From contig OY969884.1 of NCBI GenBank assembly GCA_963704295.1, positions 1,240,001 through 1,304,000 of the forward strand: a DNA stretch of 64,000 nt, read 5' to 3'. Positions within the stretch are counted from its first letter, which is position 1; every line of letters begins with the position of its first letter. Source of the DNA: JACCVL01 sp963704295 (GTDB lineage: Bacteria; Actinomycetota; Actinomycetes; Propionibacteriales; Nocardioidaceae). Positions 25,800 through 33,482 of this stretch are shown here, one piece after another. The notes beneath the pieces are model-generated. The model was not told the origin of the DNA. It saw only the letters and a program-made list of their open reading frames with translations, and did no database searches. Both the position numbers and the translations under genes were made by a program.

Positions 25800-27353
25800 A
25801 TGCGGAAGAAGATCATCGGCGCCGCGCTGGCCGCGGCCGTCATCATCCCGGTGACGCAGCTACCAGCTGCGACATCGGCCGTCGGCGAGAAGACGAGCCG
25901 GCTGCAGAACGTCCCCACCGAGGAGTTCCGTGACGCTGTGACCGTCGGCGGCATCCTCGCCCACGAGCGCGTGTTCCAGCGGATCGCGAACCGGAACGAG
26001 GGGATCCGCGCCTCCGGCACTGCCGGCTATGACAAGTCCGCCCGGTATGTCATGCGCCGCTTGGAGAACGCCGGCTACCGCGTGCGCCAGCAGTTCTTCA
26101 CCTTCCCGTTCTTCCGCAACCTCTCCGAGCCCGAGCTCGACCGGGTCGCGCCGAACCCGAAGTCGTTCGAGACGGCGACGTTCACCTACTCCGGCGCCGG
26201 CGAGGTCGTCGGTCGGCTGGTGCCGACCAAGGACGTCCTGGTGCCGCCGCCCGCTGAGCCGGGCTCCACCTCGGGGTGCGAGGCGTCTGACTTCGAACCC
26301 GCCCCGTCGAACGAGCCGGCCGTGGCGCTGATCCAGCGCGGCACCTGCTTCTTCGAGGACAAGGCGGCCAACGCCGAGGCGGCCGGTTACGACGCGGTGA
26401 TCATCTTCAACGAGGGTCAGGAGGGGCGCACGGACCTGCTCACCGGCACCCTGGGCCGTCCCTTCGACATCCCCGTGGTCGGGCTGAGCTTCGACGACGG
26501 CTCCGCGCTCTACCGGCAGACCCAGCGCCGTGAGGTGACGATGCGGGTCTTCACCGACACGTTCACCGACCTCAATGCCCGCACGTCCAACATCCTGGCC
26601 ACCTCGCCGGGCGGCAACCCCAACAAGACCTTCGTGGTCGGTGCACACCTCGACTCCGTGACCGAGGGGGCTGGCATCAACGACAACGGCAGTGGCTCCA
26701 GCACCATCCTCGAGATCGCCGAGGAGCTCGCCGAGTCCGACCCCGCGCTCCGGCAGCGGGTCCGGTTCGCCTTCTGGGGCGCTGAAGAGGCCGGCCTGCT
26801 CGGGTCGGAGCACTACGTCGACTCGATCTCCAACCGGAACCTCGGCCGGATCTTCGCGAACTTGAACTTCGACATGGTGGGCTCGCCGAACTACGTCCGC
26901 TTCGTGTACGACGGCGACGGCTCAGACAGCGACCCGGCCGGTCCGGCCGGCTCCGGTCAGATCGAGGACCTGTTCACCGGGTACTTCGACAGCCAGAACC
27001 TGGCATCCGACCCGACCCCGTTCAGCGGGCGTTCCGACTACGGTCCGTTCATCGCCGTCGGGATCCCCGCCGGGGGCCTGTTCACCGGCGCCGAGGGCAT
27101 CAAGACCGAGGAGCAGGCGGCGGTGTACGGCGGCGAGGCCGGAGTGGCCTACGACCCGTGCTACCACCAGGCGTGCGACGACTTCAGCAACGTCAACGTC
27201 CAGGCGCTCGACGAGATGTCCGACGCGGCGGCGCACGCGACGCTGACGCTGGCGCTCTCGCGCACCGGCTTCTTCGACGACGGCAGCTTCCGGCACGCCC
27301 CAGGCGACCGGTCGCAGCGGTCGTCGGGTCACGGGCACCTGGTGCTGCGCTGA
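25800..27353 (+). CDS. secreted M28-family zinc aminopeptidase with PA domain
   Basis: This 517-residue protein has a signal peptide (MRKKIIGAALAAAVIIPVTQ, then Ala-rich to about residue 30). A PA insert follows (about 130-250, with ALIQRGTCFFEDKAANAEAAGYDAVI). The M28 metal site is VVGAHLDSVTEGAGINDNGSG (His, Asp, Asn/Asp), AFWGAEEAGLLGSEHYV (catalytic Glu) and a later FDMVGSPN and GRSDYGPF. It resembles Streptomyces-type secreted aminopeptidases that release N-terminal residues from peptides. AGGAG lies 5 nt upstream of ATG 25800. It is followed by a strong bidirectional terminator. Confidence 0.92.
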   Translation: MRKKIIGAALAAAVIIPVTQLPAATSAVGEKTSRLQNVPTEEFRDAVTVGGILAHERVFQRIANRNEGIRASGTAGYDKSARYVMRRLENAGYRVRQQFFTFPFFRNLSEPELDRVAPNPKSFETATFTYSGAGEVVGRLVPTKDVLVPPPAEPGSTSGCEASDFEPAPSNEPAVALIQRGTCFFEDKAANAEAAGYDAVIIFNEGQEGRTDLLTGTLGRPFDIPVVGLSFDDGSALYRQTQRREVTMRVFTDTFTDLNARTSNILATSPGGNPNKTFVVGAHLDSVTEGAGINDNGSGSSTILEIAEELAESDPALRQRVRFAFWGAEEAGLLGSEHYVDSISNRNLGRIFANLNFDMVGSPNYVRFVYDGDGSDSDPAGPAGSGQIEDLFTGYFDSQNLASDPTPFSGRSDYGPFIAVGIPAGGLFTGAEGIKTEEQAAVYGGEAGVAYDPCYHQACDDFSNVNVQALDEMSDAAAHATLTLALSRTGFFDDGSFRHAPGDRSQRSSGHGHLVLR

Positions 27354-27374
27354 CCAGGACGTAGCCAGAGCACG

Positions 27375-27413
27375 GACGCCGGGGCCGGTCCCCATGGGAC
27401 CGGCCCCGGCGTC
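27375..27413. terminator. strong bidirectional hairpin terminator
   Basis: Arms 27375-27392 and 27396-27413 are perfect 18-nt inverse complements around a CAT loop. It sits between the convergent M28 and SDR genes, 21 nt after the M28 stop and overlapping the SDR stop codon. No U-tract follows, as is common in actinobacteria. Confidence 0.85.
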
Positions 27414-28272
27414 ATGCGCGGACGTCCTCGCGGTCGGGAACGGGATCGAGCACGTTGCCCGCCGTGGCCGGGACCTTGCGCCGCGAGGTGGCGAGCAACC
27501 GGAACATCGGCCCGACCAGCAGGTCGAAGATCGCCGGCGTCGCGCTGAAGCCGAGCCGCATGATCGGGTTGGCGAACCCGACAGCGACCCGAGGACGAGG
27601 CCGGTCCAGGGTCTTGACCACCGCCGCAGCCACCCGCTCGGGCGAGTACACCGGCGGCGGGGGGCTCCCGGCCCGGCCGAGGTAGTTCGCCGCCTGGGCG
27701 TAGATCGGCGTGTCGACGCCGCCCGGCGATACGACACTGATGCGCACCCCGCGGCGGTCCCGGTTGTCGAGCTGCAGCTCGCGACCGAGGGCGCGCACGG
27801 CCCACTTGCTCACGGCGTACGCGGACATGCTCGGCGCCCCGATGTTCCCCAGCACGGAGCCGAGCAGCACCAGCACCCCCTGGTTGCGCTCGCGCATCAC
27901 CGGGAGAACGGTCCGGGCGACGTTGGCCGCTCCGAGCAGGTTCGTGTGCAGCACGCCGTCCCAGACCTCGCGCGGCACCTGGTCGAACCGGCCGTAGGCG
28001 ACGACGCCGGAGCTCTGCACGACCGCGTCGATCCGACCGTGTGCCGTCAGAATCGCGGAGAAGACCGCGTCCACGGCGTCCCCGTCTCGCACGTCGAGCA
28101 GGTGGTGGCTGGCCGACGCCGCGCCCGCCCGCTCACACTCGGCCACGGCCGCGACCAGCGGCCGCTCGGCGCGTGCCAGCAGGACGACATGGTCACCCCG
28201 CCCGGCGACGATGTGCGCCACCGCCCGACCGATGCCGCTGGAGCCGCCGACGATGACGACGACACAGGTCAC
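27412..28272 (-). CDS. short-chain dehydrogenase/reductase
   Basis: This 286-residue NAD(P)-dependent oxidoreductase has the Rossmann motif VVVIVGGSSGIGRAVA at the N-terminus, the Asn in SSGVVAYGRF (in place of the usual NNAG), the catalytic Ser in LGSVLGN, and YAVSK (Tyr-x-x-x-Lys) followed by PGGVDTPIY. A C-terminal extension (FDLLVGPMFRLLATSRRK) is hydrophobic/basic, as in SDR proteins that associate with membranes. GTG 28272 overlaps the stop of the upstream alcohol dehydrogenase by 4 nt (GTGA), so both are likely one unit. Substrate unknown. Confidence 0.88.
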   Translation of the reverse strand: MTCVVVIVGGSSGIGRAVAHIVAGRGDHVVLLARAERPLVAAVAECERAGAASASHHLLDVRDGDAVDAVFSAILTAHGRIDAVVQSSGVVAYGRFDQVPREVWDGVLHTNLLGAANVARTVLPVMRERNQGVLVLLGSVLGNIGAPSMSAYAVSKWAVRALGRELQLDNRDRRGVRISVVSPGGVDTPIYAQAANYLGRAGSPPPPVYSPERVAAAVVKTLDRPRPRVAVGFANPIMRLGFSATPAIFDLLVGPMFRLLATSRRKVPATAGNVLDPVPDREDVRA

Positions 28273-29447
28273 GGCCTCAAGACGACCTTCAGGCAGCCGT
28301 CCTCCTTGGCCTGGAACATGCGGTACGCATCGGCGGCCTGCTCCAGCGGCAGCCGGTGCGTCGCGAGCTGCTCGAGCCCAAGGGGATCGCCGTCCTCCTC
28401 GACCACCGGGAGGATGTCGTCGGTCCACCGCCGCACATGGCACTGACCCATCCGCAGCTGCAGGGCCCGGTCGAACATCTCCATCACCGGCATCGGGTCC
28501 ATCTCACCGCCGTACACCCCGCTGATCGAGACCGTGCCGCCACGCCGGCACGCCTTGATGGCGGTGTGCAGGGCAGCCATCCGGTCGATCGCCACCTTGT
28601 CCATGAGCGGCTTGGCCGCGGCGTCGGGCAGCAGACCCACCGCGGCGTGCGCCGCCTTGCTCAGGGGCGAGCCGTGCGCCTCCATGCCGACCGCCTCGAC
28701 GACCGCGTCCGGCCCCCGGCCGCCGGTCATCTCGATCAGGACGTCGGCCATGTCGTCGGCCAGGTCCACCGACTCGATGCCGTGCGCGGCGGCCGTGGCC
28801 CTGCGCTCCGGCACCGGGTCCACCCCGATGACGCGCTGCACGCCCTGGTGCTTGGCGATCCGGCAGGCCAGCTGACCCACCGGTCCCAGCCCGAGCACGG
28901 CGAGCGTGCCGCCGTCCGGGACATCGGCATAGGCCACCGCCTGCCAGGCCGTGGGGAGGATGTCGGACAGGTAGAGGAAGCGTTCGTCCGGGACACCCTC
29001 GGGCACCTTGATAGGACCGAAGTGGGCCTGCGGGACGCGCAGGTACTCCGCCTGTCCGCCCGGGACCTGCCCGTACAGCTCGGTGTAGCCGAACAGCGAC
29101 GCACCCTTGCCGTGCGCGGTGTTCTGCGTCGTCTCACATTGGGCGAACAGGCCACGCGAGCACATCCAGCACGAGCCGCAGGAGATGTTGAACGGCACCA
29201 CCACGCGGTCGCCCGGCGCGATATGGGTGACGTCGCTCCCGACCTCCTGCACCACGCCCATGGTCTCGTGGCCGAGGACGTCGCCGGGGCTGAGGAACGG
29301 GCCGAGCACCTCGTACAGGTGCAGGTCGGACCCGCAGATCGCCGTCGACGTCACCGCGATCACGGCGTCGGTGGGCTGCTCGATCCGCGGGTCGGGAACG
29401 TCCTCCACCCGTACGTCCCGCCTGCCCTGCCACGTCAGCGCTCTCAT
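28269..29447 (-). CDS. zinc-dependent alcohol/formaldehyde dehydrogenase-like protein (MDR)
   Basis: This 392-residue medium-chain dehydrogenase has the catalytic zinc ligands in TAICGSDLHLYE (Cys) and LGHETMGVV (His-Glu). The structural zinc cysteines are in SCGSCWMCSRGLFAQC. The nucleotide motif is LAVLGLGPVGQLACRIAKHQG. The ICGSDLHLY start and the insert around PLMDKVAIDRMAALHTAIKACRRGG are typical of the glutathione-independent formaldehyde-dehydrogenase-like group in actinobacteria. AAGGAGG lies 3-4 nt upstream of ATG 29447. It is coupled to the SDR. The substrate is uncertain. Confidence 0.9.
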   Translation of the reverse strand: MRALTWQGRRDVRVEDVPDPRIEQPTDAVIAVTSTAICGSDLHLYEVLGPFLSPGDVLGHETMGVVQEVGSDVTHIAPGDRVVVPFNISCGSCWMCSRGLFAQCETTQNTAHGKGASLFGYTELYGQVPGGQAEYLRVPQAHFGPIKVPEGVPDERFLYLSDILPTAWQAVAYADVPDGGTLAVLGLGPVGQLACRIAKHQGVQRVIGVDPVPERRATAAAHGIESVDLADDMADVLIEMTGGRGPDAVVEAVGMEAHGSPLSKAAHAAVGLLPDAAAKPLMDKVAIDRMAALHTAIKACRRGGTVSISGVYGGEMDPMPVMEMFDRALQLRMGQCHVRRWTDDILPVVEEDGDPLGLEQLATHRLPLEQAADAYRMFQAKEDGCLKVVLRP

Positions 29448-29573
29448 GGTCCTCCTTCGTCGGTGGTGTGTCTCAACCGTACGGACGTGCTTGCACTTCG
29501 CCAATCGAGCGGCAGACTGAGCCGCCCGGGCGCGGGCCACCGTGCCCCCGCCCCCTACCGAGAGGTCGGCCAG

Positions 29574-30068
29574 GTGACCGAACACCTCGACCGCGGCGAC
29601 GTCGCGGCCGTCGAACGCCACGCCGACGCTCCGCCGGAGGCGGTCTGGGCAGTGCTCGCCGACGGCTGGCTGTACTCCACCTGGGTGGTCGGCGCCACCC
29701 GCATCCGAGACGTCGACGGGACCTGGCCGGCGGTGGACAGCCGGATCCACCACTCGTTCGGTCTGTGGCCGGCCGTCATCGACGACACCACGCACGTCCT
29801 CGAGTGCGAGGTCGAGCGGCTTCTGGCGCTCGCCGCTCGGGGGTGGCCGGTTGGTGAGGCCGAGGTACGCATCCGGCTCACACCGGCCGGAGACGGCACG
29901 AAGCTGACCATCGAGGAGGCCGTGACCGGCGGGCTGGGCCGCCTGCTCCCCACCTGGCTCGAGCAACTGGCGGTACGACCGCGCAACAGCGAGGCGCTGC
30001 GCCGACTCTGCATGCTCGCCGAAGGCAGGTATCGGCACCAGCACGACGGCGGTGTCAGCTCCGGCTGA
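29574..30068 (+). CDS. SRPBCC (START-like) family protein
   Basis: This 164-residue protein has the pattern of SRPBCC/polyketide-cyclase-type ligand binders: an opening strand (VAAVERHADAPPEAVWAVLADGWLYSTWVVGATRIRDVD), an alternating beta region (IRLTPAGDGTKLTIEEAVTGG) and a long C-terminal helix (RPRNSEALRRLCMLAEGRYR). No catalytic motif can be assigned. GTG 29574 has AGAGG 8 nt upstream. The longer open frame upstream is a shadow of the alcohol dehydrogenase. Its 3' end overlaps the convergent FAD-oxidoreductase gene by 14 nt. Confidence 0.8.
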   Translation: MTEHLDRGDVAAVERHADAPPEAVWAVLADGWLYSTWVVGATRIRDVDGTWPAVDSRIHHSFGLWPAVIDDTTHVLECEVERLLALAARGWPVGEAEVRIRLTPAGDGTKLTIEEAVTGGLGRLLPTWLEQLAVRPRNSEALRRLCMLAEGRYRHQHDGGVSSG

Positions 30069-31647
30069 GGACGCGCTCCCACACCGTGCTGTTCAGCGCG
30101 CGCCGGACTTGGCCGGTGCGCCCGGCGGCCCCGAGGGCGGCCGAGGCGGCATTCCAGCCGCAAGCCCCGTGCACGCCACCCCCGGGGTGGGCCGAGGCAC
30201 TGGCCAGGAAGAGCCCGGTCACGGGCGTCTCCGGCCGCCCAGTGCCCGGTGTGGGTCGGAAGATGAGCTGCTGGTGCACCGCCGCCGTGCCGCCGTTCAC
30301 CGCGCCATAGGCGAGGTTGCCGTCCACCCGCTCGAAGTCGGTGGGGGACTGGACGTGTCGAGCCAGAACGCTGGCGCCGAACCCGGGCGCGAGCCGCTCC
30401 AACACGGCCTCCACCCGGCCGACGTGCTCGTCGAGCCGGTCACCGGACCAGTCCAACGGTCGCGGGACGTGGGTGTACGCCCAGGCCGACTCGGTGCCGG
30501 CCGGCGATCGGGACGGGTCGGCCGTCGTCATCTGCCCGAACAGGAGGAACGGCCGACTTGGGGCGCGGCCGACCGACAGGTCCGCAGCGAAGTCGACGAA
30601 CCCGTCGATGTCCACGCCGGCGTGGACGGTGCCCGCCCCATGAGCCTCGGCGGACCGCCAGGGCACCGGAGTCCCGAGCGCCCAGTTGACCTTGATCGTC
30701 GCCGCGTCCCAGTGGAACCGGTCCAGATCGGCACCCATCCGGGCCGGGAGATGCTCCAAACCGACCAGGTCCCGGTACAGCGAGGGCGCGTCGACGTCGG
30801 CCAGCACCGCCCGTCGAGCGTGCACCACGGTGCCGTCGGCGGTCCGGACCCCGCGCGCCCGTCCACCGGACACCTCCACCCCGGTGACCGGTGTCGACGT
30901 CCGAACGCTGCCGCCGGCGGCCAGGAAGCGCCCCTCGAGAGCCTGCGCCAGCCGGTGCGCGCCGCCGCGCGGGACCGGGTAGCCGACGTCTTGGGCCAGC
31001 ATCGTCAGCAGCCAGCCGAACATCCCGCTGCCGGCGGCATCCGGGGCGATGTCGGTGTGCATGGCGTTCCCGGTGAGCAGCAACGGGCCGCCTTGGCCTC
31101 GGAACCGCTCGTGTCCGAGCCGCCGCACCGGCAGGACGCCCAGCCTTGCCAGGTCCACGACACCGGCGGCGCCGAGCCGGCGGAGCAGCCGGGCGACGGC
31201 CTTGACCGGGGGGAACGGCGTGAACAGGGCGTCCAGCAACGGGTCTCTCATCCGCTGCCACTCCGCGTACATGGCTTCCCAGGTGTCTCCGTCGCCAGCA
31301 CCGAACCCCTCGACACTCTCCGCGGTCTCCGCTACCGACGCGGCGAGCCGGACACATCGCCCGTCCTCGAGCGGATGAGCCAGCACGGTCGGCGCCCGCA
31401 CCCACTCCAAGCCGTAGGCGTCCAGACCCAGCCCCTGAATCACCGGGGACGCCGCGGCGAGCGGATAGAAGGCGCTGAAGACGTCGGTCGCGAAGCCCGG
31501 TGCGGTGAGCTCGGCGGTGCGGACCGCCCCGCCGGTTTCCGGCGCCGCCTCCAGCAGCAGCACGTCCCAGCCGGCGTCGACCAGCGCGTTGGCCGCGACC
31601 AGCCCGTTCGGCCCGGCCCCGATCACGACTGCGTCGACGGTGGTCAC
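30055..31647 (-). CDS. phytoene desaturase-like FAD-dependent oxidoreductase
   Basis: This 530-residue protein has the FAD-binding start AVVIGAGPNGLVAANALVDAGWDVLLLEA with GG...R/ELT following, GGAHRLAQALEGRFLAAGGSVRTSTPVTGVEV and the C-terminal GLFLASASAHPGGGVHGACGWNAA, all typical of the CrtI/NAD(P)-FAD desaturase-like group. It could act on a polyprenyl or other hydrophobic substrate, but there is no phytoene synthase nearby, so a carotenoid role is unproven. GTG 31647 has GGGGAAG upstream. The extended frame to 32121 is a shadow. It ends inside the 3' end of the SRPBCC gene. Confidence 0.85.
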   Translation of the reverse strand: MTTVDAVVIGAGPNGLVAANALVDAGWDVLLLEAAPETGGAVRTAELTAPGFATDVFSAFYPLAAASPVIQGLGLDAYGLEWVRAPTVLAHPLEDGRCVRLAASVAETAESVEGFGAGDGDTWEAMYAEWQRMRDPLLDALFTPFPPVKAVARLLRRLGAAGVVDLARLGVLPVRRLGHERFRGQGGPLLLTGNAMHTDIAPDAAGSGMFGWLLTMLAQDVGYPVPRGGAHRLAQALEGRFLAAGGSVRTSTPVTGVEVSGGRARGVRTADGTVVHARRAVLADVDAPSLYRDLVGLEHLPARMGADLDRFHWDAATIKVNWALGTPVPWRSAEAHGAGTVHAGVDIDGFVDFAADLSVGRAPSRPFLLFGQMTTADPSRSPAGTESAWAYTHVPRPLDWSGDRLDEHVGRVEAVLERLAPGFGASVLARHVQSPTDFERVDGNLAYGAVNGGTAAVHQQLIFRPTPGTGRPETPVTGLFLASASAHPGGGVHGACGWNAASAALGAAGRTGQVRRALNSTVWERVLSRS

Positions 31648-31816
31648 GGCTTCCCCATGGCCCCGAGTCTGGCACTCCGGCGCATTCCTGCAGCCGACCC
31701 CCGGGCGGGCGGGTGCGGGCGGTTGACCACCGATGGCTCCGGGCCGCAGTCTCACCGGGCATCGCTGCGCTCTGCTGGACGCGGAGCCGGTCCAGCCGGC
31801 TAGGTCCGGTCGCGGA

Positions 31817-32728
31817 TCAGCCGGGCGATGACGTGGACCGCCGTGGAGCCTGGGGGGCACCGTCCTGGTGCACCACCACCACGGGACAGGCAGCCTCCCG
31901 GAGCACCACCCGTGCCACCGGGCCGGGGACGGCGCCGATGGGGTGGAAGCGACGACCGCCCAGCACCAGCACCCGCGCGGTCCGGCTCTCGGCCACCAGG
32001 GCTTCCGGGCACGCACCGCGCCGGGGCTCGAGCACGACGTCGACGTCGGGATAGGCCGCCGACAGCTTGCCGACCGCGTCGAGCAGCGGGCGTGCTTCCT
32101 GCTCGGGCTCATCCGGGGCACGGCCCTCGACGTGCACGACGCGCAGCTCGGCGCCGTCTCGGTGAGCGATCTCGAAGCCGTACCGGAGAGCGTCTGCGCT
32201 GGTCGTCTCGTGGTCGCCGGCTACGGCGACGAGCACCGGCCGACCCGCCTCCAGGTCGGGGTCCCAGCCGCTGGGAACGACCGCGGTGGGGCCGGGAGCC
32301 CGACACACCACCGTCGCGGTGACCGCGGCCAGCCCGGCCGCCTTGTGCTTCCCCGGCTCCCTCCGGCCGAGGACGAGAAGGTCACCGCGTTTCACCGACC
32401 AGGCCAGCTCGACCGCGGGTGGTCCGGTGGCGACCAGGCGCTGTGCCGACGGGGATAGGTCCACGACCGAGGCCTGGGCTCGGTCGAAGACCTCGTCCAC
32501 GACTCGGCCGAGGCCGCTGATGTCCTCGGCAACACGCACCAGGTCGTCGTCGACGACGTGCAGCAGGGCCAGGGGGACGGCACGACAGGCTGCCTCACGC
32601 GCGGCCCAACGGACGGCGCCGCGGTCGACGTCGGTGCCCTCCACACCGACGACCACCGCCGTGGTGGTGGTGCGGCGCCTGCGGGTCGCAGGCTCGGTGT
32701 CGGCGAACGGGACGACGGGCACGGGCAT
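31817..32728 (-). CDS. tandem-domain universal stress protein
   Basis: This 303-residue protein has two USP domains. Domain one begins TAVVVGVEGTDVDRGAVRWAAREA (about residues 22-45), domain two PVLVAVAGDHETTSADALRYGFEIAHRDG (about 165-193). The ATP-site Gly pattern is poor in domain one (VLGRREPGKHKAAGLAAVT) and partial in domain two (LGGRRFHPIGAVPGPVA), so nucleotide binding may be weak. ATG 32728 has GGAGG about 9 nt upstream. A DosR-box-like site lies 83-96 nt upstream of the start, next to the DevR-like regulator gene, suggesting control by it. Confidence 0.85.
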   Translation of the reverse strand: MPVPVVPFADTEPATRRRRTTTTAVVVGVEGTDVDRGAVRWAAREAACRAVPLALLHVVDDDLVRVAEDISGLGRVVDEVFDRAQASVVDLSPSAQRLVATGPPAVELAWSVKRGDLLVLGRREPGKHKAAGLAAVTATVVCRAPGPTAVVPSGWDPDLEAGRPVLVAVAGDHETTSADALRYGFEIAHRDGAELRVVHVEGRAPDEPEQEARPLLDAVGKLSAAYPDVDVVLEPRRGACPEALVAESRTARVLVLGGRRFHPIGAVPGPVARVVLREAACPVVVVHQDGAPQAPRRSTSSPG

Positions 32729-32810
32729 GGGTCGGTCCTCCGGGTATCGATAGCCCCTCCAGCCTCGCCCGAGGTGAGGGCTGGCGGCAGGGGCGGAGGT
32801 CCAGCCGGCC

Positions 32811-32824
32811 GGGACCAAAGACCC
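32811..32824. promoter_or_regulatory. DosR/DevR-box-like site upstream of the USP gene
   Basis: GGGACCAAAGACCC fits a DosR-type half-site pair (remembered core GGGACYWWNGWMCY) at every position. It lies in the 118-bp gap between the regulator stop and the USP start, where such a site would be expected. Confidence 0.55.
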
Positions 32825-32846
32825 TGTGACGACCGTCGCCGACCGG

Positions 32847-33482
32847 TCAGCCGAGCAGCTTCGACGCCAGGACCGCCGCCTGCGTGCGCCGCTCCAACCC
32901 GAGCTTGGCCAAGACGCTGGACACGTAGTTCTTGACCGTCTTCTCGGCCAGGTACATGCGTTCGGCGATCTGCCGGTTGGTGAGACCCTCGGCGATCAGG
33001 GCCAGGATGCGACGCTCCTGCTCGGTCAACCGGCGCAGCTCGGCGGGCTCGTCCTCCCCCTCCGACCGCATCCGCTCGAGCACCCGGGCGGTGACCGCCG
33101 GGTCGAGCAGCGAGCCGCCCTCCGCGACGTGGCGCACGGCGTCGACGAGGTCGTTGCCACCGACCTGCTTGAGGACGTATCCGGCTGCACCGGCCATGAT
33201 GGCGGCGAACAACGCCTCGTCGTCGTCGTACGACGTCAGGATCAGAGCCCGCGTCGAGGGGTCTCGCGAGCGCATCTCCCGGCACACGTCGATCCCGCTT
33301 CCGTCCGGAAGCCGGGCGTCCAAGACGCAGACGTCGGGCCGCAGGGCCGGAATGCGGCGAGTCGCCTCGGCCGCCGAGCCCGAGTCGCCGACGACGGTCA
33401 TCTCGCCGGTGGCCTCCAAGAGGTCGCGCAGTCCCCGGCGAACGACCTCATGGTCGTCGAGGATGAACACCCGGATGGTCAT
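32847..33482 (-). CDS. NarL/LuxR-family response regulator, DevR(DosR)-like
   Basis: This 211-residue regulator has a receiver domain with acidic pocket Asp9/Asp10, phosphoacceptor Asp55 (CVLDARLPDG), the Thr in LILTSYDDDE and Lys in YVLKQ. A C-terminal LuxR HTH (RRLTEQERRILALIAEGLTNRQIAERMYLAEKTVKNYVSSVLAKLG) follows. KTVKNYVS with LAKLGLERRTQAA is very like the DosR recognition helix of mycobacteria as I remember it. ATG 33482 overlaps the kinase stop by 4 nt (ATGA). With the neighbouring kinase, USPs and GGGACC-N4-ACCC sites it probably controls a hypoxia/redox dormancy regulon. Confidence 0.9.
   Translation of the reverse strand: MTIRVFILDDHEVVRRGLRDLLEATGEMTVVGDSGSAAEATRRIPALRPDVCVLDARLPDGSGIDVCREMRSRDPSTRALILTSYDDDEALFAAIMAGAAGYVLKQVGGNDLVDAVRHVAEGGSLLDPAVTARVLERMRSEGEDEPAELRRLTEQERRILALIAEGLTNRQIAERMYLAEKTVKNYVSSVLAKLGLERRTQAAVLASKLLG

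Noticed and set aside
30055..30068. Overlap of the convergent SRPBCC and FAD-oxidoreductase 3' ends as a sign of error
   Set aside because: Both frames end naturally and both proteins have sensible C-termini; 14-nt convergent overlaps are common in dense genomes.
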